A stretch of 6,765 bases of DNA, from NCBI GenBank assembly GCA_030598165.1, contig JAUVQL010000052.1, positions 1 through 6,765 of the forward strand. Reading direction: 5' to 3'. Every line of letters begins with the position of its first letter. Within the stretch, counting starts at the first letter, position 1. This DNA comes from Acidobacteriota bacterium. Its GTDB lineage: Bacteria > Acidobacteriota > Vicinamibacteria > Marinacidobacterales > SMYC01. Made by a program: the position numbers and the translations under genes. The notes under the pieces were generated by a model. The model had not been told where the DNA came from. It searched no databases and saw nothing but the letters and a program-made list of their open reading frames with translations. Below are positions 1 to 5,481 of this stretch, one piece after another.

Positions 1-303
1 CCCGGCCATCACTGGGCCAATGTAGCTTGCTCCGGTAGCTCCATTGGGGAAAAGGGTCTCATGGTGGCGACGAAGGTCCTCGCGACGACAGCCATCGACA
101 TGCTGGAAGAACCTGACAAGCTCGCCGCAATGAAAAAGGAGTTCGATGAGATGATGGGCGGCAAAAAATATGTCTCGTCGATTCCGGCCGATGTCGAGCC
201 GCCTGTCCTTCCGAATCCTTATGATAATCCGGATTGGGAACCGGGCGAATTAGACTACCCAACCTGGTCCTCCTTTGTTTGGACCGACGAGAAAAAGAAG
301 TAA
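1..303 (+). CDS. M20 family amidohydrolase, AbgB-like (C-terminal fragment, 5' end outside window)
   Basis: The frame is open from base 1 to a TAA at 301-303, giving the last 100 residues; the ATG at 61 is internal, because recognisable family sequence lies upstream of it. The segment starts PGHHWANVACSGSSIGEKG and continues into an alanine-rich helix with KVLATTAIDML, which matches the C-terminal end of aminobenzoyl-glutamate utilization protein B (AbgB) type M20 amidohydrolases. In M20 enzymes the last metal-ligand histidine lies in this part, so one of the two adjacent histidines at the fragment start is the likely ligand (family knowledge plus inference). Relatives hydrolyse N-acyl or aminobenzoyl-glutamate-type amide bonds, but the substrate cannot be read from this piece. 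The tail is rich in Pro, Trp, Asp and Glu (NPYDNPDWEPGELDYP) and ends in three lysines. The next gene is convergent, so this gene ends its transcription unit. Confidence 0.8.
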   Translation, partial: PGHHWANVACSGSSIGEKGLMVATKVLATTAIDMLEEPDKLAAMKKEFDEMMGGKKYVSSIPADVEPPVLPNPYDNPDWEPGELDYPTWSSFVWTDEKKK

Positions 304-350
304 GCCTCACCAGACGGGATGGCCTATTCGAAACTCACCGTGAACAAGTA

Positions 351-456
351 GGCCAGGCTGTCCGCCTTCGCTTCGGCTCAACCACCGATAGGCGAAGCTA
401 CGGCGAGACCTGGCCGTAGCCGTTGGAATTGCTGCTATTGCCAACGGCGAAGGCGG
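351..456. repeat. Nested palindromic REP-like element between convergent genes
   Basis: Several inverted repeats are interleaved. The outer stem is CCGCCTTCGC (362-371) against GCGAAGGCGG (447-456), 10 perfect pairs. Inside it, GCTACGGC (397-404) pairs with GCCGTAGC (413-420) around an 8-base loop, and CCGTTGG (420-426) pairs with CCAACGG (441-447). GGCCAGG (351-357) can pair with CCTGGCC (409-415), and GCTTCG (370-375) with CGAAGC (393-398). GGCGAAG occurs twice in direct orientation (391 and 446). Some of these pairings exclude one another. The position between two converging stop codons is typical of extragenic palindromic repeats; it could also serve as a two-way transcription barrier. 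There is no T tract for a classical intrinsic terminator. Whether it is repeated in the genome cannot be seen here. Confidence 0.65.
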
Positions 457-524
457 GTGCCCGGCGATCTCTACGGTTGATTTGTCAGCTTCCTGGCTAC
501 TTTGGAAGATCGGGTCAGTTCGCT

Positions 525-1358
525 CTAGTCGGGTCTTTTCTGAAGGAGGTCCGGGCAATAGCCGTGCAACCAGAGAAGTCCAGCGATATCTTCACCGGGT
601 TGTATGGCGTCGTCAAAATTCTGTGAGATGTCAGAGGCGACAGCCAGATCGATAGTGGCCGATTGATCCTCTGTCTCTTTCAAACTAATCGGAAAAAGGA
701 TCATCTCCCTCCCATCAAATCGAGTGATGCTGGACTCGCCTTCCACGGGACTTTGAAAGATCCCTTCGGCCGCTCTTTTTCCGGTCTTGGGGATATAGGA
801 ACGGATGCCATTGCTACAGAACCCCATTTCTATTTCTATTTCGTCCACGCCGGATTTTGGAACTCGCTTGAGCGAGAGGGCCAACCCATTCAACACGAAG
901 TGGCGTTTCTCTCCGACTTTGTATTCCGTTAGAGCGTGCAGCACGTCGTAGAAGCTGAACTCCAGCCCTTGACATCTGACATTTATCCAACCCTCGACCT
1001 GTGAAGGTACCGAGACAATATCCAAAATTTCCATCTCTTGCTCAAAACCGGTTCGCACAAAAGGACAAGCGGCGACAACTTCCCCCTTTTTCAGAACGCC
1101 GACAATCCCCAGCCGGTCTTCGATTTGGAAGCGAAGCTCGACATCCTCTATATGGGACTTCAGAGTGAACAGGGGCTTCTCAACTACCTGGGTTACCAAG
1201 GAAAGGACGTATTCGCCATCGGTTTTAGGAGCAAAGGCCCTCCAGCAAGTAGTCTGGGTCACCTTCTCGTCGATGCTTATGCTGGCTGTCGCGGACATCA
1301 GGTCCTGAGCGTCCACATAACCCTCCACCAAAGTGCGAAGCAATTTCCGCACCATCAT
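525..1358 (-). CDS. Hypothetical protein, 277 aa, soluble, family not recognised
   Basis: I do not recognise this protein. The frame runs from ATG at 1358 to TAG at 525-527. The composition is protein-like: alternating hydrophobic and charged stretches suggest a largely beta-rich cytoplasmic protein with no signal peptide and no membrane segment. Noticeable segments are a helical N-terminus (residues 1-22), beta-like stretches at about 50-125, GLEFSFYDVLHALTEYKVGE at 131-150 followed by FVLNGLALSLKRV (154-166), and a C-terminal QPGEDIAGLLWLHGY (253-267). There are five cysteines (38, 98, 129, 181, 268) with no CxxC motif. The start is ambiguous between two adjacent ATGs (1358 and 1355), and no strong Shine-Dalgarno precedes either. 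It converges on the M20 gene and diverges from the permease gene, so it is probably monocistronic. Overlapping plus-strand frames look less protein-like. The existence of the gene is likely; its function is unknown. Confidence 0.68.
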   Translation of the reverse strand: MMVRKLLRTLVEGYVDAQDLMSATASISIDEKVTQTTCWRAFAPKTDGEYVLSLVTQVVEKPLFTLKSHIEDVELRFQIEDRLGIVGVLKKGEVVAACPFVRTGFEQEMEILDIVSVPSQVEGWINVRCQGLEFSFYDVLHALTEYKVGEKRHFVLNGLALSLKRVPKSGVDEIEIEMGFCSNGIRSYIPKTGKRAAEGIFQSPVEGESSITRFDGREMILFPISLKETEDQSATIDLAVASDISQNFDDAIQPGEDIAGLLWLHGYCPDLLQKRPD

Positions 1359-1379
1359 TCATCGAGCCACGAAATCTGT

Positions 1380-1408
1380 ATAGTACTTAAAATCAAATAT
1401 TTAGCTAA
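1380..1408 (-). promoter_or_regulatory. Candidate sigma70-type promoter for the 277-aa hypothetical gene
   Basis: Read on the minus strand, TTAGCT (1408-1403) and TACTAT (1385-1380) are separated by 17 bases, with 3 of 6 and 4 of 6 matches to the -35 and -10 consensus. The surrounding DNA is markedly AT-rich compared with the rest of the window. Transcription would start near 1373, leaving a short leader of about 15 bases before the ATG at 1358. This is a weak match and rests mainly on position and AT content. Confidence 0.3.
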
Positions 1409-1429
1409 GATTCGACAATCTGGAACTGA

Positions 1430-1476
1430 GGGCTCGTCCCCCCACCCTGTGGGAGTTGCTCCCCTACGGGAACAAC
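1430..1476. other. Cluster of overlapping, mutually exclusive short hairpins
   Basis: CCCAC (1441-1445) pairs with GTGGG (1449-1453) around CCT. GGGAG (1451-1455) pairs with CTCCC (1459-1463) around TTG. A third stem is built from GTTG (1455-1458) with CAAC (1473-1476) and TCCC (1460-1463) with GGGA (1468-1471), with one mismatch between them. Each stem shares bases with its neighbour, so only some can form together. No T tract follows, so this is not a standard terminator. It may be a remnant of an intergenic repeat or part of a leader; I cannot decide between these. Confidence 0.4.
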
Positions 1477-1623
1477 CAGCCGTGGCCGGGCGTAAGTTGC
1501 GGGAAGGCAATCGAACTATCTGAAAATAGGTAGATAACCTCAATCTAGAATGAACCTCTAGGCTCGACTCCTCGTAAGGAAGATTTAGTGCCGCGCATTC
1601 GGTCCCCTGCGCCTGTAGGACCA

Positions 1624-1629
1624 TTGACA
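1624..1629 (+). promoter_or_regulatory. Candidate -35 box (TTGACA) upstream of the permease gene
   Basis: A perfect TTGACA lies 43 bases before the permease start. At 17-base spacing the -10 position reads TGGTTT, a poor match, so the box is either chance or part of a promoter needing an activator or another sigma factor. No better promoter was seen in the divergent gap on this strand. Confidence 0.25.
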
Positions 1630-1660
1630 CGAGCCAGCTTGGTGAATGGTTTCAAGTCCT

Positions 1661-1666
1661 AAGGAG
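1661..1666 (+). promoter_or_regulatory. Ribosome binding site that decides the permease start
   Basis: AAGGAG lies 6 bases before the ATG at 1673. This favours 1673 over the in-frame upstream ATG at 1646, which lacks a comparable site and would add nine residues in front of the conserved-looking start MEMLWHDLRFGLRM. Confidence 0.8.
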
Positions 1667-1672
1667 TTCGTC

Positions 1673-4093
1673 ATGGAGATGTTGTGGCACGACCTGCGCT
1701 TCGGCCTCCGAATGTTCTTTAAGCATCGAGGCCTCACCACAGCCGCCGTCCTTGCTCTGGGACTCGGTGTGGGTTTGACCACGATGATGTTTTGTATTGT
1801 CTACGGGACATTTTTGCGTGGTCTGCCGTTTCCACAATCAGAAGAGTTGATGCATCTGGATTGTATCCGCAGTTTGGAAACGGCCGAAGATACCGGAGTC
1901 TCTATCCACGACTTCGAAGAATGGCGAGGCCGACAAAGAGCTTTCGAGGACCTGGCCGCCTTTTACACCAGCACCGTCAATGTCAGCGGTGCCGGCGGTT
2001 ACCCGGAAAGGTATAACGGCGGCTATGTCACCGACAACATTTTCAAGCTGCTTGGAGTGCAGCCCATAAAAGGCCGCAGCCTCCGTGACGGTGAGGCCCA
2101 TCCTGCCGCAGAACCGGTTGCCATCATAAGCTTTACGATGTGGAAGAACCGCTTCGGAAGCTCCCTGGATATTGTTGGAAGTCCCCTTAGAGCCAACGGC
2201 CAAATCATGACCATCATCGGGATCATGCCTGAAAAGTTTCGATTTCCCCAATCACATGATATCTGGATGCCTCTTCGAATCGATTCGCTCACCTTGGACC
2301 GAGGCCGGGGGCCATCTCTTCACGTGGTGGGACGCCTCAACGACGGCGTCAGCCAAGAAGAGGCTGCCGCGGATCTCGCGAGTGTCGCTCACCAATTGGA
2401 GATTGAATACCCGGGAACGAACGAAGGACTCCGCACCGTCATTCAGCCCTATATCCACAGATACTTCCCTTATGAACAGAGGATGGGACTTTTTACGATG
2501 CTGGCTGCAGTCTTTGGCGTCCTTTTAGTTGCCTGCGCCAATGTGGCCAATCTCCTCTTGTCACGGACTCTCGCCCGTAACAAGGAAATCGCTGTACGCT
2601 CGGCTCTGGGAGCTAGTCAATTCAGGCTGTTGTCTCAAATGTTGACCGAGAGCTTTGTCCTTGCCTTCGTTGGCTCGTTGCTGGGCCTCGCGATTGCCTA
2701 TCTCGGCATCGACTTGTTCAATCGAGCCATCGTGAACAACCCGCCGCCCTTCTGGATGGAATTCAACATCGACGCTACGGTCGTCGGATTCGTTCTCATG
2801 CTCACTTTTCTAGCGGCCTTCCTTTCGGGAACGATTCCCGCCTGGCGTGCCTCTAGAACAGATGCAAACCATACTTTGAAGGATGAGTCCCGCGGGACCA
2901 CGAGCTTGAAATTGGGCAATTGGAGCCGGGCGATCGTCATCGCAGAGATCGCATTGTCGTGCGGCCTGCTCTTGGCTTCGAGCGTAATGACCATGAGTAT
3001 CGTGGCGCTCAAGAATAGAGAATACCCCTTCGCGACGAAAGATGTGCTCACGGCCCGGATCGCATTGTTCGATTTGGAATATCCCGATGACGCGAGCCGA
3101 CGACGTTTCTTTGACGCTCTTGGATCCCACCTCGAGACGCTGCCCGGCATGGAGAGCTTCGCATTTGTGTCCTCCTTTCCCGCGTTGGGAGGAGACCGAG
3201 GTCCCATCGAAATCGAAACAAGAACCTACCCGAAGGAACAAGAACATCCGAGAGCGCGACGTGTCGCAGTAACTCCAAGAAGTTTCGAGTTGTTCGATCT
3301 CGCGCTGATCGAGGGTCGCGATTTCCAATCGAGCGATGACCATGAGTCGCCGGCCGTAGCGATCATCAACAAGAGTCTCTCAGATAGATATTTCGCCGAC
3401 GAATCTCCTTTGGGGAAACGAATACGTCGGGCCGGAAGGGATAACGAGCCCTGGATGACAATCGTGGGAGTCGCTCCTGATGTCATGACAACGGGCTCCT
3501 TGTTCGATGAGCCTCCAGAGGGAATCTACGTTCCATTACGGCAGAATCCAAACCGGTATGCGGGCATCGCAATACGAACCCAAGGAGAAGTCCTAGCCGT
3601 AAGCTCCGAGCTTCGTAAAGCAGTTAGGAACCTCGACCCTAATCTGCCGGTTTACGGCGTGGGCCGCCTATCCAGCACCATTAGCAACCGGACCTGGTTT
3701 GTCGATGTCTTTGGCTCGCTCTTTGTGATTTTCGGCGTTGCGGCGCTACTCCTAGCTGGAATCGGACTGTACGGCGTTATGTCCTTTTCCGTCAGCCGAC
3801 GTGTTTCCGAGCTCGGGCTTCGCCGCACATTGGGCGCTCAAACTCCGGATCTGCTCACGCTCGTCTTCAAACAAGGGCTCAACCAGTTGGCGATGGGGAT
3901 GTTCATCGGACTTGGATTGGGATTGGGTCTATCCAAGCTTGTTGAAGGTCTTCTCTATGGCGTAGGACCTTGGGACCCCTTGGCCATTACGCTCGTAATA
4001 TCAATAATGCTGTCGACGGGGTTGGTTGCTTCTATCGTCCCGGCCTATCGAGCGGTCCGCATCGCGCCCGCCGAGGCACTGCGATACGAGTGA
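1673..4093 (+). CDS. ADOP-type ABC permease (duplicated MacB/FtsX architecture), 806 aa
   Basis: This is an inner-membrane permease of the FtsX/MacB superfamily in the duplicated form known as acidobacterial duplicated orphan permease. It has two copies of the unit 'membrane helix, periplasmic MacB-like core domain, three-helix FtsX domain'. Helices lie at about residues 22-46, 272-293, 324-346 and 367-389 in the first half, and 418-440, 676-702, 736-757 and 768-792 in the second. The periplasmic domains span about 50-265 and 450-665. The cytoplasmic loop motif recurs as NKEIAVRSALGAS (303-315) and VSELGLRRTLGAQ (711-723), and each FtsX domain ends alike: PAWRASRTDANHTLKDE (389-405) and PAYRAVRIAPAEALRYE (790-806). 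Such proteins are thought to work in envelope mechanotransmission or export with a LolD/MacB-type ATPase. No ATPase or membrane-fusion gene is in the window. The length is usual for the family and the frame is intact. The substrate is unknown. Confidence 0.93.
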   Translation: MEMLWHDLRFGLRMFFKHRGLTTAAVLALGLGVGLTTMMFCIVYGTFLRGLPFPQSEELMHLDCIRSLETAEDTGVSIHDFEEWRGRQRAFEDLAAFYTSTVNVSGAGGYPERYNGGYVTDNIFKLLGVQPIKGRSLRDGEAHPAAEPVAIISFTMWKNRFGSSLDIVGSPLRANGQIMTIIGIMPEKFRFPQSHDIWMPLRIDSLTLDRGRGPSLHVVGRLNDGVSQEEAAADLASVAHQLEIEYPGTNEGLRTVIQPYIHRYFPYEQRMGLFTMLAAVFGVLLVACANVANLLLSRTLARNKEIAVRSALGASQFRLLSQMLTESFVLAFVGSLLGLAIAYLGIDLFNRAIVNNPPPFWMEFNIDATVVGFVLMLTFLAAFLSGTIPAWRASRTDANHTLKDESRGTTSLKLGNWSRAIVIAEIALSCGLLLASSVMTMSIVALKNREYPFATKDVLTARIALFDLEYPDDASRRRFFDALGSHLETLPGMESFAFVSSFPALGGDRGPIEIETRTYPKEQEHPRARRVAVTPRSFELFDLALIEGRDFQSSDDHESPAVAIINKSLSDRYFADESPLGKRIRRAGRDNEPWMTIVGVAPDVMTTGSLFDEPPEGIYVPLRQNPNRYAGIAIRTQGEVLAVSSELRKAVRNLDPNLPVYGVGRLSSTISNRTWFVDVFGSLFVIFGVAALLLAGIGLYGVMSFSVSRRVSELGLRRTLGAQTPDLLTLVFKQGLNQLAMGMFIGLGLGLGLSKLVEGLLYGVGPWDPLAITLVISIMLSTGLVASIVPAYRAVRIAPAEALRYE

Positions 4094-4159
4094 TGGCTAG
4101 GTCGAAAGAGCCGGCCTCATGGTTTCACGCCGGTAAGTAGACCCTGTCCGAGCACCATC

Positions 4160-4179
4160 TGCAAAACACAGGCTTTGCA
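4160..4179. repeat. Short inverted repeat upstream of the cyclophilin gene
   Basis: TGCAAA (4160-4165) and TTTGCA (4174-4179) form a perfect 6-base inverted repeat around 8 bases. It lies about 80 bases before the cyclophilin start and just upstream of its promoter candidate. It could be an operator-like site or a weak hairpin; only the symmetry is observed. Confidence 0.3.
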
Positions 4180-4187
4180 TCTTTAAC

Positions 4188-4217
4188 TGTGGAAAACAAC
4201 CTGGCTTGCGATAGAAT
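4188..4217 (+). promoter_or_regulatory. Candidate promoter of the cyclophilin gene
   Basis: TAGAAT (4212-4217) matches the -10 consensus at 5 of 6 positions. The best -35 position at 18-base spacing is TGTGGA (4188-4193), which matches only 3 of 6. A promoter here would give a leader of about 32 bases and would free the cyclophilin gene from permease transcription. The 162-bp gap after the permease stop fits a separate unit. Confidence 0.35.
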
Positions 4218-4255
4218 ACGGTTTCGGAGTCAACCCTTCACAAAGGGAGACAAGG

Positions 4256-5419
4256 ATGCACAAGAAATCAGATACCGGTAAATACGTTGTTTCTGTAGCG
4301 CTGCCGTTTCTGTGCACTTCATTCCTTATGGTTTTACCTGCGTCGGCGGCACCGCCAACTCTTGTTCCCATACCGGATGTCGTCCTGCTCTCCGGCTCCC
4401 CCCTGCATATCGCACTTGATGGCTCCGGTGCCGAAGGGCAGCCATTGACGTTCGGCGCTACGAGTAACAATGAGGTCGTCAATACCTTCATCACTCAAGG
4501 TAATCGAAGTCTGCGTTTTGCCGTGACCGGATTCGGTGTAATGGTTTACGAACTTTTCGAAGCCCGCGTACCGCGAGTGACGGAGCGCATCATCGGGCTT
4601 TCAGAGAGTGGTTTTTACAATGGTGTCATATTTCATCGGGTGATCAATGATTTCGTCATCCAAGGAGGAGATCCCACGGGGACCGGTATGGGGCTTCCTG
4701 ACCTCCCGAAGTTCGACGATCAGTTTCACATGGATCTGCAGCACAACCGATCGGGGCTCCTTTCCATGGCCAAAGCCGGGGACGACACCAACAGTTCTCA
4801 GTTCTTTGTGACCGAAGGCGCTCAGCGACACCTAGATTTCAACCATTCCATCTTCGGGCTCCTCATCGAAGGTGAGGATGTTCGTGACGCCATCAGTAAC
4901 GTCGCGGTTGGGACAGGGGATAGACCAATCGTAGATGTCGTCATGGAAACGGTCGAAGTATTTGTCGACCCTCATAACGCGGTGCTCATGTTGAAGGCGC
5001 CCGAAGGGACAACAGGAACCAGCATGGTCACGGTGACCGTCACTAATCCGAGCGGCGAGCAAACCGAACAAACCTTTCGCGTTGACGTCAACCCGGATAC
5101 GGTCAACAGTCCGCCGTTTCTAGCTGACATACCGCTAATTCGGACCAAAGTGGATACGCCGATTACGGTACAACTGCAGGCTATCGATGTGGAAGGTGAT
5201 GTTGCCATCTACTTGGATGAGACGAATTTGGATCGCAACGGTCTGAACGTACCGCTCCGCGCGCCGGCCGACTTGAGCTATTCAGTTGGTTCCGAGACCG
5301 GTGTCTTGACAGTTACACCGACAAATGGACTAACGGGCGACTTTCACATCACCGTCGCCACTGCCGCGACACGTAGCGCAGTCGACTATCAGGTCGTCCC
5401 GGTCATCATCGAGCCGTAA
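4256..5419 (+). CDS. Exported cyclophilin-type peptidyl-prolyl cis-trans isomerase with Ig-like flanking regions, 387 aa
   Basis: Cyclophilins catalyse cis-trans isomerisation of X-Pro bonds during protein folding. A Sec signal peptide is visible: basic start, hydrophobic core at about 11-27, likely cleavage after ASA at 31, so the product should be periplasmic or secreted. Residues 35-85 resemble a cadherin/Ig-like repeat (PIPDVVLLSGSPLHIALDGS). The cyclophilin domain spans about 87-235, with FYNGVIFHRVINDFVIQGGD carrying the expected catalytic Arg (R128) plus F133 and Q136, then SMAKAGDDTNSSQFFV with Q182 and F184, and H197. The position of human CypA Trp121 is His192, which in the family usually means weak cyclosporin binding. 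Residues 240-387 are beta-rich, with an Ig/cadherin-like stretch (SPPFLADIPLIRTKVDTPI). The start is supported by AGGGAG at 4244-4249, 6 bases before the ATG. Its client proteins are unknown. Confidence 0.92.
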   Translation: MHKKSDTGKYVVSVALPFLCTSFLMVLPASAAPPTLVPIPDVVLLSGSPLHIALDGSGAEGQPLTFGATSNNEVVNTFITQGNRSLRFAVTGFGVMVYELFEARVPRVTERIIGLSESGFYNGVIFHRVINDFVIQGGDPTGTGMGLPDLPKFDDQFHMDLQHNRSGLLSMAKAGDDTNSSQFFVTEGAQRHLDFNHSIFGLLIEGEDVRDAISNVAVGTGDRPIVDVVMETVEVFVDPHNAVLMLKAPEGTTGTSMVTVTVTNPSGEQTEQTFRVDVNPDTVNSPPFLADIPLIRTKVDTPITVQLQAIDVEGDVAIYLDETNLDRNGLNVPLRAPADLSYSVGSETGVLTVTPTNGLTGDFHITVATAATRSAVDYQVVPVIIEP

Positions 5420-5439
5420 ACAAGCCAGCGCGCGCGATT

Positions 5440-5456
5440 TCCCGTATGCGCCGGGA
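5440..5456. terminator. Weak hairpin in the convergent gap; possible bidirectional terminator
   Basis: TCCCG (5440-5444) pairs with CGGGA (5452-5456) around a 7-base loop, in the 62-base gap between the cyclophilin and M28 stop codons. The stem is only 5 pairs. On the minus strand it is followed by AAATCG and on the plus strand by TCAACC, so there is no good T tract. The call rests mostly on position. Confidence 0.22.
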
Positions 5457-5481
5457 TCAACCCCGTACGAATGCAGTCGAT

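Larger units (their letters stand above)
1359..1672. other. Divergent intergenic region
   Basis: These 314 bases separate the start of the hypothetical gene (minus strand) from the start of the permease gene (plus strand). The left third (about 1371-1425) is AT-rich and holds a promoter candidate for the minus strand. The middle (1430-1476) carries overlapping short hairpins in GC-rich sequence. The right part (about 1500-1620) shows nothing I can assign. The last 50 bases hold a -35-like box and a Shine-Dalgarno for the permease gene. I see no convincing gene here. Confidence 0.6.

Noticed and set aside
1038..1523. A 161-residue plus-strand frame overlapping the hypothetical gene
   Set aside because: Its composition is irregular, it runs antisense to the better-looking minus-strand frame and continues into hairpin-rich intergenic DNA.
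1546..1551. TAGAAT as a -10 box for the permease gene
   Set aside because: No -35-like sequence lies at a suitable distance, and it would leave a leader of more than 110 bases.
1355..1630. A 91-residue minus-strand frame whose TGA overlaps the ATG of the 277-aa gene (ATGA), suggesting translational coupling
   Set aside because: It runs through the hairpin cluster and the AT-rich promoter-like stretch, and its product has no protein-like pattern. The stop/start overlap is most likely chance.
1646..1672. Upstream ATG at 1646 as the permease start
   Set aside because: The Shine-Dalgarno at 1661-1666 lies downstream of it and is well placed for the ATG at 1673, where the family-like sequence begins.
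4111..4133. CCGGC/GCCGG hairpin just after the permease stop as a terminator
   Set aside because: The stem is five pairs with a 13-base loop and no T tract follows; too weak to call.
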